Source: Rotaria socialis (lineage: Eukaryota > Rotifera > Eurotatoria > Philodinida > Philodinidae). From it: a stretch of 64,000 nucleotides of DNA. Positions 21,440 to 32,539 of this stretch are shown here, in pieces. A program made the translations under genes and the position numbers. A model generated the notes under the pieces. That model did no database searches and was not told where the DNA came from. It saw nothing but the letters and a program-made list of their open reading frames with translations. The DNA lies in assembly GCA_905331475.1 (NCBI GenBank), contig CAJNYU010001574.1, positions 1 to 64,000 on the forward strand, written 5' to 3'. How positions within the stretch are numbered: position 1 is the stretch's first letter; each line of letters starts with the position of its first letter.

Positions 21440-22528
21440 TTATTTTGTACCTTCCCTAAATATCTCGTCAACCATGCGATTCATTCGTAACTTAGCGCTG
21501 TCAATTTTTGCAATGAACCATGTCAGATGGATCTCTATCAACATTCGAAAATAGCATGAAAATTTATTTTCGATAAATAAAACAAACCAACCTTCAATGA
21601 TAGCTCGCTGTTGTTCATTAAGTAAATCCATAATTGGTTTGTAATCCTTTTGTTCAATAATACGCCAAAGCATTGGATCTGCTATAGTTTTCATCCATTG
21701 TTCTGGATCACTAGCATATAGTGTATTACCGCCAACAGCTTCCAAGGTAGTTGATAATTTTTCATAACTGTGTTCATGTTCTGATGTATATGAAGACCCA
21801 CTCTTTGCATGAATTTCAATCAGTTTTGAAAAAATAGATTTAAAACGGATCTCGCCACTTTTTCGTATTGTATCTTCATTAGAAGATGAATAAATGGAAT
21901 GTTCTTCTGTAAGAAATAGATGACCACCAAGTGTAACTTCTTTAGGATAAACATGACCATAAGTTGAAAAGACTTGCTCTAAATCATTGTGAATTCTTGA
22001 CATCGTTTTTTTATGGTCATCAGAGTCTACTTTTGAAAAATCTTTCGTTTTTTCTTTATATTCTGAATAATTTCTTAAAACGCAGTCAATATCATTGATA
22101 AATGATTGATTTAGTTCAAGATATTTTAAATCCAATTTCATAATAACACGTCGAAAATGATACGCACAAGTTGAATATTTTGTTTGTGTTTCTTTGTTTG
22201 TTGAATAATCTTTCGAATAAGCCATATTAGCTCCAGCACCAAATAAAGACAAATCCAAGCCTCCATCAAAATAGCTATTTGAAACAAACCAACTTTTCAT
22301 TCTTTTATTTCTCATATAGGTTCGAATTTCACAATCATCACGAACTTGAAAAAGTGGCTTACAATCAATTGATTCTTTAAATTTGACAATGGGTTGCATA
22401 GCACGAGTAGGTTCTTTATCATTCATGCAAATACCACAGAGTAAGCCACAATTATCAAATATTCTTTTCCACTGATTAAGGTCTAGATCAGTAGCTAAAA
22501 TTGGTCCATTTGTTGAATGAGTTGACAT
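21440..22528 (-). CDS. MACPF-domain protein
   Basis: Starts at ATG 22528. One probable intron, 21591-21535 (57 nt, GTTGG...GATAG), is itself in frame, so 343 aa spliced or 362 unspliced. The MACPF signature lies in the middle: YGHVYPKEVTLGGHLFLTEE (about residues 196-215), preceded by long helical segments and followed by EHSYEKLSTTLEAVGG and the DPEQWMKTIADPMLWRIIE block. MACPF proteins form membrane pores or act in adhesion and development. No signal peptide is obvious at this start (the N-terminus is polar), which is unusual for a secreted pore-former; an upstream signal exon is possible. The region after MACPF is short, with no recognisable lipid-binding module. Family call firm, role unknown. 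Confidence 0.75.
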   Translation of the reverse strand: MSTHSTNGPILATDLDLNQWKRIFDNCGLLCGICMNDKEPTRAMQPIVKFKESIDCKPLFQVRDDCEIRTYMRNKRMKSWFVSNSYFDGGLDLSLFGAGANMAYSKDYSTNKETQTKYSTCAYHFRRVIMKLDLKYLELNQSFINDIDCVLRNYSEYKEKTKDFSKVDSDDHKKTMSRIHNDLEQVFSTYGHVYPKEVTLGGHLFLTEEHSIYSSSNEDTIRKSGEIRFKSIFSKLIEIHAKSGSSYTSEHEHSYEKLSTTLEAVGGNTLYASDPEQWMKTIADPMLWRIIEQKDYKPIMDLLNEQQRAIIEGWFVLFIENKFSCYFRMLIEIHLTWFIAKIDSAKLRMNRMVDEIFREGTK

Positions 22529-23780
22529 TGTTTCTCCTTTCTAAAGAAACATATCAATCAAATATATTTTTATATAATACAACATATAATTTTTCTTTTA
22601 TCCTAGGACCATAGGTGTCGAAACCATTAGGCTTGGGAAGACTGAGTATCTGTAACAACTTAAATACATTTCAATGTGAATTTTGATCCATATATCAGAT
22701 ACACTCTCGAAATAGTTCATTTTCTTATATGCTTTTCATACATTCATGCCAATTGGAAACGATATGAATATTTCAAAATGCTCCAGTACCAGAATAGGAA
22801 TACGTGTTATATTTATTCTTTTAGTTTTCCAAAAAATCTCTACAAAAATTGGGTGAATACCAAATAAAAAAATATAAACGGAAATAATTGTTCCGAACTA
22901 CACATACTCCGAGTGCAACCAAATAGTGTTTTCAAGTATGAATATGCAACAGATAGGTGCTATGGCTCAACGAATTAAATAAGTTGAAAGGATAGAAAAT
23001 CGCAGAGACCTATATTTTAGTTTTATGTCGTATTTTCACAAAAATTACAACAGCATCTTACTTAGCTTATAAAAAAAACAAGTATTTTCAATTTTTCGCC
23101 AACAAACTCAAGAATAATGAAACTACATCTTGTATTTATTACTGTTTTATATGACTTTTTTAAGTTTATGAGCTTGATAAGCATAGCTCTTCATACCGGT
23201 AAATATTTATTATAGGATAAAAGAAATCCTATCTCCTTCTATATATTTTTTGTATTTATAAATCTTTTCTTTTGTATGAGTTTGGAATACGAGTATATTC
23301 TTCAGCAAATAGTTTACTGTTACCTTTAAGAAAAAGGATATATTCTATCTACATCTAAAAACCGACGTCTCAAAAATTAAAATAATACAAGAAGATATAA
23401 TTTTTTAGCTTATAATAAATGATTACAGTACAAAGAGTTTTATGAGAAACTATGTCTATCACGCTCATAAACTTAAAAAAGGTATATAAAACAGTAATAA
23501 ACAGAAAAACAAAGTTTTATTGTTCTTTTGTTGGCTTTTACAAACAAAAACCTTTTTGACGACACCGTTCTTTATTCTATGACTTGCTGCACCTTGAACA
23601 ACTAGAAAAATCTTCTGAGTGTTTAGGTAGCTGCTTCGATGACCATCCATGACGTCAACTTTTGCAAAATCTAAATAACCTATTAAACACTTGCGATTCA
23701 AAAAAAATGTGATTACGCACGATCCCATAGGTACTGTTTTCCCAAGATTAAGCATACTCATTTGAGAATTTTTTAGCCAC
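22529..23780. other. intergenic, nothing recognised
   Basis: AT-rich. The minus-strand frame at 23465-23836 runs through the CCCACA array and has no family motif, so it is not called. Confidence 0.4.
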
Positions 23781-23781
23781 C

Positions 23782-23812
23782 TAAGGTGTGGGTGTGGGTG
23801 TGGGTGTGTTAA
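23782..23812. repeat. interstitial GGTGTG array without hairpin
   Basis: AAGGTGTGGGTGTGGGTG and onward: about four GTGTGG units on the plus strand and no complementary arm nearby. Either a half element or a bare telomere-like tract. Confidence 0.65.
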
Positions 23813-23843
23813 GCACTTAATATTTGATAGATTCAAACAGAAC

Positions 23844-24247
23844 TGGGCAAGTCAATATATATAAGCCCAAAATACCCCAAGTCAAGCCAAGTCAAATCAA
23901 AGTCAAATCAAGTCAAGTCTAGTAAAACCAAATTTACTTAAAAAGTTTTCCAAGTCAAGTAAAACTCCGAAAATTAGAAATTTTTATCAAACCAGGTCAA
24001 ATATATTAAAGAGATTGCCTAAATCAAATCAGAATAGTAAAAATAGTTTCCCATGTTGAATCATACGGTTGTTAAGAGGTATCTTCTCTTTTGATTTTTT
24101 TTGTTCGTTCGTACACCTCATTGAATTTGAACTGTATTTATTTATATCATTTGAATGGATTCAGAGCTGGGCAAGTCAAGTCCAAAATACCCCAACTCAA
24201 GTCATGCTTGACTTGACTTGAAAAACACCTGACTTGACCAGCCCTGA
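23844..24247. repeat. AAGTC-rich repeat element
   Basis: Begins CTGGGCAAGTCA and ends TTGACCAGCCCTG. The sequence between is dominated by AAGTC/GACTT words, with an internal restart at about 24165 (GCTGGGCAAGTCAAGTCC) followed by CTTGACTTGACTTG. The ends are imperfectly inverted. Typical of a short non-autonomous repeat with pentanucleotide expansion. Confidence 0.5.
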
Positions 24248-24249
24248 AT

Positions 24250-25480
24250 TCAAAGCATAACACGACGTTTCGATCTTGCTTAAGGATCTCATCAGGTATC
24301 TTAAGAATCCCAATACTACATTATTATATAAAACGCAAATTTTATATAAAAAACAAAAGGTTTAGATCATTAAACAACTCCTAGAATTCTAATCAATAAC
24401 AATAAAATTATTTCAGTACAAGTAACGCGACGTAAGCGCCGCTGGCCCTCTACTGAAAGGATTTTATTAGATTAGCCAGAGAGATGGTAAATGATCGTAT
24501 AATAGTTGCGATGTGGATCAAATAATCCTGTTTTAGATGCTCACGCATATTGAAATTAACTGAAATATTTGACGACATTACTGATTCAGGAGATTCCAGT
24601 CTTTTAAGCAATTGAAATACTTTTCACATCACATCGTATGATCGATTCGATACAGAAGAGTGTACCTGAGGCATAGTAAGATCACAACAGAAATCGAACA
24701 GAGCCTGCCAATAAATAAACTGCTCCCATATTCTGCGAATCTAACTGTGGAAGTTTGCACTCCATTGACATCGCCATTATTTGATTGAATTATCAATGTC
24801 TCAATGCAAGGTAAATAATTGTTAGAGTTATAACAGTATTCTCTTCTTACCGTTTTCTTTATCAGTTGCTGCAGCCGGATGACTGATTATTTATTCCAAG
24901 TATTTCTCGTATTTAGTTATTTTTCTATTTAATAACGGTTTTGAGTTACAGTCTGAACTAAGATGAACCATTCTCTGAAAAGTTTTCCAAAAGCATACAA
25001 CCAAAATTAATAGAAATTATTTTCACTTGAATTTGTAAGAGTCTGGCAAAAACTTCAATAAAATCTAGCGAACTTTAGTTTATGCTAACAACCACAAAAT
25101 ATTTTGTATCTGATGAATTTCTTAGGATCGAAAGTGTATCCATCAATAATAAGGTAGGCACTTGACAGATTTTCTTTTTACTTGTGGCGCTCATCAAGTA
25201 CTATTTATCTACATTAACACGTCTCTATTTCATGAGTTTTTATGATATGATTTTGTTATTTGCATCTAAAGGAATTTGATCTCATATGTAAAAAAACGAG
25301 CTACCGTAATTAATTTTGTTTAATTGTGCTTCAGAATTACTAATAAAATAGTTAATCAAAAGTTGGACTCTTCTTAGAGAATGTATTTTAGTAATATGAA
25401 ACATAGAGTAGGAACGATCAGTAGACAAGAATACAGCCAAGTGCCCGCCTGCTGTTTACTCAAACTTTACGAACGATTAC
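24250..25480. other. intergenic, nothing recognised
   Basis: AT-rich spacer upstream of the hairpin at 25488. No frame of note. Confidence 0.4.
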
Positions 25481-25487
25481 TAGCAAC

Positions 25488-25558
25488 AAGGGTTTGGGTG
25501 TAGGTGTGTGGATGGGTCAAGAGTTTACCCATCTCCACACCCTCACACCCACACCCAG
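25488..25558. repeat. telomere-like hairpin element (second loop type)
   Basis: AAGGGTTTGGGTGTAGGTG, centre GGATGGGTCAAGAGTTTACC, then CACCCTCACACCCACACCC. Longest copy of the second subfamily. It lies about 40 bp from the 3' end of the GPCR pseudogene. Confidence 0.75.
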
Positions 25559-25595
25559 CTTTAAAACATTTTGATTGAATAACGATCTTTGGTTG

Positions 25596-26541
25596 CTATT
25601 TTGGATTTACGCGATTGCTAATTGTAGGTAAACGATGCTGTACAACACGAAGTGTCTGATTGCCTCTTATTCGCATGACACGATTGGCAATTGTAACTGA
25701 CCAGTGTTTTAGCTGATTAAATCTCTCACACAGACAACTTCGAAGATTTGGAGTGATCCAAAAGAGAATTGAAACCATAATACATGGTGATGTGTCCATC
25801 ATGAAGAGTAAGACATGAAAGTATTTTACATTTAATAGTTCTAGGCGAATTATGACCATTATCATTACAATAGCAGCTGGCAGAGAGGTTACAACTAACT
25901 GACCATTACGTAGTACAATTCGACGGACCATTGCCAAATCTCGACACATTGTCTTTCTTCATCACCGTAAACTCTTGCCGAAGCATTGCGCATAAACTTT
26001 ATTAAGCTAATATAGATAACGATCAGAATAGTATCAGGCGAAATGAATGAAATTATAGGCGTAATAGCGAATAACAAAAGGTTTTGATAATGCAAGTAAA
26101 CACATATTCTCGAAAGAAACTTTCGGCATGTTACCTGTAAATAAAAGAGGCAATAGAAAGACGATATCGAGAGTCCATTGAATGGCAACGAGATAAATTT
26201 TGTGAGTTTGACTATAGAGAATTTTGATTGATTTAATACTACGTACAATACTTTTGTATTGCCTGAAGCACAAGTGAATGATGAATATAAGCACGAATCG
26301 AACAAAAGAAATCTATGTCTGGTTGTTATTGTTGATCCCAAATAAGCGTATAACAACTAACTGCTAGATTATTAACAGCAAATGCAAGCACAACCAGAGT
26401 AATATTGCATGCTAGTAATGTTGGAAAATTAAAATATTGACGTCGATGTAGAATTGCAATCAAAAGAAAACTAAATGCCACTATAGTAGTCAAACAACAC
26501 ACGAATATACTTAGTCGGTTCATATTGGTCGGCAAATCCAT
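25596..26541 (-). pseudogene. rhodopsin-like GPCR, inactivated
   Basis: Starts at a good ATG (26541; MDLPTNMNRLSIFVCCLTTI) and shows seven hydrophobic segments when the frames are combined. Breaks: a TAA at 26328-26326 (after WDQQ, with QPDIDFFCSIRAYIHHSLVL continuing in frame), a frame slip near the end of TM3 (about 26250), another around TM5 (about 26100) and another after GDEERQC (about 25955). The last block runs RRIVLRNGQLVVTSLPAAIV through ILFWITPNLRSCLC to a stop at 25596. The layout (D..FC.IR..... in TM3, a short basic third loop, NP-type end of TM7 as FWITPN) fits rhodopsin-family chemoreceptor or peptide-receptor-like genes, abundant in rotifers. With at least four lesions it cannot be functional. 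Confidence 0.75.
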
Positions 26542-26559
26542 AATGGTAGTAACAATTAA

Positions 26560-27295
26560 GAATTTAATTAAGTATTAGATTTTAATCTACAGTACACGCC
26601 TTTTATTGAATGAAAAAGAAAGATAAGATAATATTAAGGATATTCTTTCTGCATGACAAGCATTTATAATTATAATTTGTTAAGATACTTCTCAAAATGA
26701 ATCCTTGATGCATCTGCTTTTCTAATCTCTTTATAGAATATAGAAACCCAATGACTAATGCAAGTAAAAGAAAGACCAATGACTTATTGATTTCACATCA
26801 ATTTTGAACATGTTTATTGATCATATCACGGGACGATATTTTGATTAAAACAAGTGTCTCTAGATGAGTGATAATCTCTTCAGGACTGTCGACAGATTCC
26901 ATTTAGTAAGCTTGATTAGAATATTTTTCTGATTGTGCCTTATGTGTATAATACTTTAAGCTATCATTTTAAGTAGTCTTTACGCAATCTATCTAAGGTT
27001 CAATTGATTCCAAGCTGGAGTAATATCTCTTATTTACTTTCCTACGTTTTTGTAGTGTTTGATTTACAACAGCTCCTTAAAAAATCTTCATAAAATAAAA
27101 CACTGACCATATGCCAAGGAGATAAAGGCATCATAGAATATGTATTAGAATATTAAAGAGAACTTCAGAAAAGTAAAGCAATACATTCGAACCCGTAGAT
27201 AACCACTTTTAATATATACAAACTATTAATTACATGAAATGTCAGTTGGCAACTCTAGTTTTTTCTTTGTCATATGTAGCACATTTTTTTTATAT
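26560..27295. other. intergenic, nothing recognised
   Basis: AT-rich 5' flank of the GPCR pseudogene. No repeat or ORF worth calling. Confidence 0.4.
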
Positions 27296-28005
27296 AAAGG
27301 GTGATCTAAAAGTCTTGGTACTTCGCATAAAAATTTTATTTTCTTCCTTTTCTGCAAATCAAACAATTCTCAAACTTGGGTATATAGTAGCTTCCAACTA
27401 GAGGGTGTGTATACGGATGTGATGAGAAGATCCACACCCACACCCTCAAACATATCTTCAAGTGTGATTGGCTAGATTTTATCTTTGGCGGTTGTTCATC
27501 AATCAATTTCAGTGATTTTTTAAAGAGAAACTAGAAGAAGAAGGATTTGAAAATAAATGTATCTTTATTTTAAAAAAATAATTGTAACAATCTGGAATAC
27601 AATCACTCCAGCAACGTGTTCCAAAGGATTCGACTCAATACCCAGACGACTACAAGCTTTGATTTAGAAAAATAGCTATTTAATCAACAGAAAAGACTAT
27701 GGCAACGTATAAAAATATAATTTATTCTATTACTGCTTGTTGTATTTATGATAAAATTAATTATTCTAGATGTTTTTATCAATAAAACGTTTACGACGTT
27801 ATAGAAAAAATAAGATCCTCACTATTATTTGAGTGTATAAATCTTTTTTGTAAGTGAGAACTAGAATTTCGAAAATTTAGGATAATATTCACCTAGTTGC
27901 AAGCTATTATATACCCAAGTTTGAGAATTGTTTGATATATGTACAAAAAAGGAAGAAAAATTTTTTTATATGAAGCACCAAGACTTTTGAATCACCCTTT
28001 ATGTT
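27296..28005 (+). mobile_element. Tc1/mariner-type transposon relic with about 105-bp terminal inverted repeats
   Basis: The left end begins AAGGGTGATCTAAAAGTCTT and continues through AACAATTCTCAAACTTGGGT. The right end, at about 27899-28005, is the same sequence inverted (ACCCAAGTTTGAGAATTGTT to ATCACCCTT). The ends are flanked by TA-rich sequence, consistent with a TA target. Near 27590-27665, plus strand, a residue of the transposase C-terminus is readable: TIWNTITPATCSKGFDSIPR then RLQALI and a stop, matching the closing W..I....C..L..SMPRR.QA.I of Tc1-like transposases. The rest of the transposase is deleted. A telomere-like hairpin is nested at 27399-27449. Confidence 0.75.
27399..27449. 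repeat. telomere-like hairpin element nested in a transposon
   Basis: GAGGGTGTGTATACGGATGT, loop GATGAGAAGATC, then CACACCCACACCCTC. It sits immediately inside the left terminal repeat of the 27296-28005 element, so it inserted after that element or moved with it. Confidence 0.75.
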
Positions 28006-28126
28006 ACAACTCAAATGTTTTATGATTATTTAAGTCAGTCGCTTCAAAAAATACTCCTTCTTTCTTTCGATATTTCATTTTTTTTATGATTTGTTGTGAC
28101 ATTCATATCTTCCTAAGCATATCATA

Positions 28127-28310
28127 TCACCCGGAAGCCGTTTTTAAGGGTAAGCGTTCGCAAAATAAACATAGCATATTCAGATTCATCATGGTCAGTT
28201 GCCATCGCCGCTGTTGAAATCTCAAGAGGGTACTTCTGACCATCAACCAAAAACAAATTTGAAGGTATGAATCTAATGAGAAGATCCACATCCACGCTCT
28301 CGAATAAATA
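28127..28310 (-). pseudogene. C-terminal gene fragment, family uncertain
   Basis: The minus strand encodes SNLFLVDGQKYPLEISTAAM and then ATDHDESEYAMFILRTLTLK before a stop. This looks like genuine coding sequence but is only about 50 codons. On its upstream side it meets a half copy of the telomere-like element (28268-28303: GAGAAGATCCACATCCACGC), so the rest of the gene is gone. Confidence 0.4.
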
Positions 28311-28425
28311 GATATTTTAAAATGTTTATTTGAAGAAAATTGAGTGGTGCAATCCAATTATCTTTCAATGTCATGAGTAGTGGCAATGTCTGACTAAATA
28401 ATTTAATGCAATTTCAAAAAGATTA

Positions 28426-30981
28426 TCAGTTGGACTGGTTGTATTCAACTGCTTGGGAAGGAACATCGATCGGTTGTTTTTCGTCATATCTCGCAGCTTC
28501 TTGATGTCGTCCCAGCCTGTGCAATATATCTGCAATTTTTTTACAGGTGACGTCAAATTTGGAATGTGAATATTCAGGAAATTGTTTTTGAATTTCGAGT
28601 GTTTTCTCATAATATGAGAGTGCAGTCGAATAGTTTTCCATTGAGTGATATGTTTCAGCTATAGCGTTATACCTCGTACCCAAAATAGGATAATTGATTG
28701 GCAACGATTTTTCTTGTATTTCGAGTGCTGTTTGAAAATATACAAGTGCATTTGAATAGTTTCCTATTGATTGATACGTTTTTCCAATGTTGTAGTAGGT
28801 GGCGCCTATACTAGGATCAGTAGATGACAGCGAATTTTGCTGAATTTCCAGTGCTTTTTCTTGACTTGAGAGCGCAATCGAGTGATTTCCCATCGATAGG
28901 TGTGTTGTGCCAATGTTGTTATAAGTCTTAGCTAAGTTGTAATGAGTAGATGGTAATGAATGTTGCTGAATGTCGAGTGTCTTCTCAAGATATGAAAGTG
29001 CAGATGTATAGTCTCCGTTTAAGTTATGTATTCCAGCAATATTGTTATAGGTGATGGCCAGAGAAGCATGATTTGGCAGAAGAGATTTCTGTTCGATTTC
29101 GAGAGCCTTCTCATAATATAAAAGTGAAGTTGAGTAGTCTTCCAACAATTTCAGGGTTGCACCAAGATTGTTGTAAGCTGTGGCACGAGAAGGATGTATT
29201 GGTGGAAGAGATTTTTCTGGGATTTCTATTGCCTTTTCAAAGTATAAGCGTGCACTCGAATAATCCCCAGTCATATAATAGAATTGGCCCATATTATTAT
29301 AAGTGATCGCCCAATCTGGATCTATTGGTGACAGGAATTTTTCTTTGATTGCAATTGACTTTTCATAGTATGATAATGCAGCAGAGTAGTTTGCCATATT
29401 GGCATAAACTGTCCCAATGGCACTGTATGTCTTGGCCACTTTTAGATCAATGAGCGAAGGAGTATTTTCTCTTATTTCGCGTGATTTCTCAAAATGTTCT
29501 AATGCCGTTGAATTATGACCTTGTGAATATTTGACGAATCCTAATTGATGATAGAGATAAGCGATTTTATCCAAATCTTTTCCGGATGTGGCGTTAATTA
29601 TCCCGTAAAAAAATTGTTCTGCTCTGTCAAATTCTCCCATTTTGATCATCAGATGACCGAGTCGATGACTCACTGGAAGCTCTTCTATTTCTTGCTGCAT
29701 ATAATTCGTGAGACATTTTAACTGTTCATCGTTGTCATCTGTTAATGTTAAATCGATATTCCACAATCGATCATCAATGCGATACGTATTTTCTATGCGA
29801 CAGACTGTATGCATAGAAAAGAGGATTTCAGCTTCTTGATCAGAAAAATAGCTGATGCCATCTAGCGGAGCAAAAACAGTTGATGAGATTGATGGATCGA
29901 TCTCTATTTGAAATATAACTGGCACAAGCTCTGAATGGCTCCGAGCACTGTCCGCAAAAAGATAAGCGACTTGTCGATCAGTACTGGTTGACAAGAAATT
30001 ATTGAATGAGAATAAACCACCGTGACTTCGCCGAATCTTCTCTAGTTCAGCATGTGAGATGCATTGGCCACGATAAACTATTCTTTTTATTTGTCTATCT
30101 GTTTTCAAGTACACCTGTTCAATTTGTCGGTGTACATCTCGGACGATGAAACCCATTTTGATAATGGTTTCATTATCTTGTGTGCGCAGAGCTGTATTGA
30201 GCATTGAATAAATAAACGACTCCTTTGTGTACCACCAAATGGGTGTCTCATTATAGTAATCTCGGTCAAATGTACGAATCGAATTGATATTGCCGGAATT
30301 TCGAGTGCAAAGAAAATTGATTAATTCTTGCTTCGATTGATCTCCATATTCAATTTCGAGTAGAACTTGTTTTATCAACTGCGTATACATAAATGAAGGA
30401 TCGAGTTCCTTCAAATTATTTGGACACGATGTGGAAACAATACTGATCGGCATGTTTTCGTATTTGTACTGCTGCGTATTTTGTTTAATTTGATTACAAA
30501 TGGCTGAGATGTCTGGAAAAACGCCATTGATTTTTCTCGATTGCTTGAGCAAATGCTCCGATATAATCGTGTCCGTAGAAAGAATATAAATGGAGTCTAA
30601 TTGCGAAGAATGTAGAAGCTTTGGTATAAGATTTTCACCACAATTTTCTGACAAAATCAAACTAAATTTTTGTTTATTGACACGTTGCAGAAAATCATTG
30701 CAATCATCTTCATTTCTAAATAATTTGATCGAATCAACAATGCATCGAAGTTTAGTAATAGACTGTTGGTAATCACAATTGGCCTCATCCATATTTGCAT
30801 CCAACCAAATTATAATAAAACCGTCAATTGCATTCGACCATGAAGATTGAAGTGACATATTTCTGATTACAGAACTTTCTCCAGTAGTTATTTCGTTTGA
30901 ACGCACAGACTCACTTTTACATGAACATATTGATTCTGGAATTTGATGAGCGGGCGCGGGTTTTGTATTGGTAGGATCCAT
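28426..30981 (-). CDS. ADP-ribosyltransferase (ART) domain protein with TPR (kinesin light chain-like) repeats
   Basis: Single exon, 851 aa, ATG at 30981. Order: a region of about 110 residues (about 50-165) with alternating strands and helices (FIIIWLDANMD, KFSLILSENCG, LDSIYILSTD) shared with the 56.8-kb protein; then the ART domain, about residues 230-420, with the R-S-E elements intact: VYRGQ (Arg about 304), FNNFLSTSTDRQ (Ser-Thr-Ser about 330) and SDQEAEILF (ExE about 382). ExE is the signature of arginine-specific mono-ADP-ribosyltransferases. From about 430 to 830 follow some eight TPR motifs with 42-residue spacing (YNNIG...GDYS.AL.YYEKAL.I...). The predicted enzyme moves ADP-ribose from NAD+ to a partner chosen by the TPRs; no signal peptide, so cytosolic. 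ART-TPR proteins are a large family in bdelloid rotifers. Confidence 0.9.
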   Translation of the reverse strand: MDPTNTKPAPAHQIPESICSCKSESVRSNEITTGESSVIRNMSLQSSWSNAIDGFIIIWLDANMDEANCDYQQSITKLRCIVDSIKLFRNEDDCNDFLQRVNKQKFSLILSENCGENLIPKLLHSSQLDSIYILSTDTIISEHLLKQSRKINGVFPDISAICNQIKQNTQQYKYENMPISIVSTSCPNNLKELDPSFMYTQLIKQVLLEIEYGDQSKQELINFLCTRNSGNINSIRTFDRDYYNETPIWWYTKESFIYSMLNTALRTQDNETIIKMGFIVRDVHRQIEQVYLKTDRQIKRIVYRGQCISHAELEKIRRSHGGLFSFNNFLSTSTDRQVAYLFADSARSHSELVPVIFQIEIDPSISSTVFAPLDGISYFSDQEAEILFSMHTVCRIENTYRIDDRLWNIDLTLTDDNDEQLKCLTNYMQQEIEELPVSHRLGHLMIKMGEFDRAEQFFYGIINATSGKDLDKIAYLYHQLGFVKYSQGHNSTALEHFEKSREIRENTPSLIDLKVAKTYSAIGTVYANMANYSAALSYYEKSIAIKEKFLSPIDPDWAITYNNMGQFYYMTGDYSSARLYFEKAIEIPEKSLPPIHPSRATAYNNLGATLKLLEDYSTSLLYYEKALEIEQKSLLPNHASLAITYNNIAGIHNLNGDYTSALSYLEKTLDIQQHSLPSTHYNLAKTYNNIGTTHLSMGNHSIALSSQEKALEIQQNSLSSTDPSIGATYYNIGKTYQSIGNYSNALVYFQTALEIQEKSLPINYPILGTRYNAIAETYHSMENYSTALSYYEKTLEIQKQFPEYSHSKFDVTCKKIADILHRLGRHQEAARYDEKQPIDVPSQAVEYNQSN

Positions 30982-32490
30982 TACACTCAGTTTTCACAAT
31001 ATTTAATCTTGTTTTCAGTATGTCTTTCGATTTAGTTTTCTTCTTCAAATGTATAGTAGTCGATGTTCCTATTTATACATAAATATTGCAATATAATTTT
31101 CTCTGACAAATCTTGGCATTTTCCTAGTTGTTTGTTACAGCGATTGGCCGTTTTCACAGCACTTGGCGTCATTATTTCCAATTCAATTCTTATTACTGAG
31201 ATAAGAAACAAGAGAATCAGAACATGTGCTCATTTTGCCATCACAAAATGGCCTGACGAATAAATGAAAAACTAATATTCCTTCTGTTACATGCATGCCC
31301 TCACATGATTCATCATCACTTTCATTTACTTTCTTTCATCTATTTATCCGCCACATCCATCGATATACACATGTCAATTGCCATCTTAAATCTGTACTGT
31401 CTTCTGAGAATTATAAAGAATAATTGTCTTGTGGTATAGATGCAACAGAAATACAAACTACGTATCTCCTTCAACTACCAATTTTTCATGAATTTCAGAA
31501 GAGCAGTCACTATCAAGATATTGTAGCTGAGTTTCGAAAAATGATATGCAACCGACTGTTATGCAATCACTAATCAAATTCTCTTAGAATATTGCAATTA
31601 AGAGCACTAGAATATGATCTTTTATGAGTTTATGCAGTTTTGTCAAGTTGTAAGCCAATGACTCTCCTGCTTGGAGTGTGAGTGAAGGTATCAGTGAGAG
31701 GAAAATAAGACCAAAAGGACCCACTCCCACCTTCACGTTCTTCATTTATATTGAAGTATTCCTGATCTCGAAACTTTGTCGTTTAAAGTAACAATTTACG
31801 AATTCGCTGAGCATCACCATTTTGCGTCAAACTTATTTTAGATTCTCTAGCATTGGAAGTAGGTAGAAACGGTAAAATATCCTCTATTCAAAAAAATAAT
31901 TGTATTTCAAAGTCAATTTGAAGAGCTATAACTTGCCTTCGTTTCTAAGTATATAGCGAATGAATCAATTGAAATCTGTTTTTTGTGAGTTTAAAGCAAA
32001 GGTTTCATTTGATTTTCAAAATTATATCAAAACTACTTAATTGTGTTTAATCATAGAAGAAATCTTCATAATATCACTTGATACTTTTTCTATGATGTAT
32101 GAATTAAATTATATTCGTGTAACACAGAATTTTGAAAAATAAACTGTAACTCGAATTTATCATTGAAAAATCACAGTTATTTGATTTTTTCATGAAATTA
32201 CCGTTTTTTTCTCAGAACCGGAATAAGAACTGAATAAAATCAATATGCCATCCCAACACAGAAAAACACATAACTCAGAATTAGAGAATCACATTTTAAC
32301 AAACATGATTATTAAAATTCAGGTGGCTTATCGGTTCTCGATTTACACAATAGGAAAAACAGACAATGGGTAAAATATCAATATCTTTGAGTTAGTATGA
32401 AGGTTTCAATTTAGATCACTTCAAGCAAGTTTCATTCGTTTGTTTTTTTCTAAAATATACAATTATTTAAATGACTAGAAACTTCGCCGA
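30982..32490. other. intergenic with one degenerate hairpin copy
   Basis: 5' flank of the ART gene. A degenerate telomere-like hairpin lies at 31668-31736 (TTGGAGTGTGAGTGAAGG, then AAAATAAGACC, then CCCACTCCCACCTTCACG). Otherwise nothing recognised. Confidence 0.45.
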
Positions 32491-32492
32491 GC

Positions 32493-32538
32493 CAATTGTG
32501 GGTGTGATATTTTTAATTCACCGCACCCACACCCATTG
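32493..32538. repeat. telomere-like hairpin element (short)
   Basis: CAATTGTGGGTGTG, AT-rich loop, then CGCACCCACACCCATTG. The arms extend beyond the telomere-like core (CAAT.G/C.ATTG). Confidence 0.7.
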
Positions 32539-32539
32539 A

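Noticed and set aside
23465..23836. 123-codon minus-strand gene
   Set aside because: It reads through the GGTGTG array (PHPHPHPH) and has no recognisable motif, splice context or family features.
3428..25558. Chromosome end or subtelomere
   Set aside because: The CCCACA/TGTGGG tracts are short, occur in both orientations as hairpins with conserved loops, and are spread between ordinary genes. No long array is present.
29073..29306. 77-codon plus-strand frame inside the ART-TPR gene
   Set aside because: Antisense shadow of the TPR repeats.
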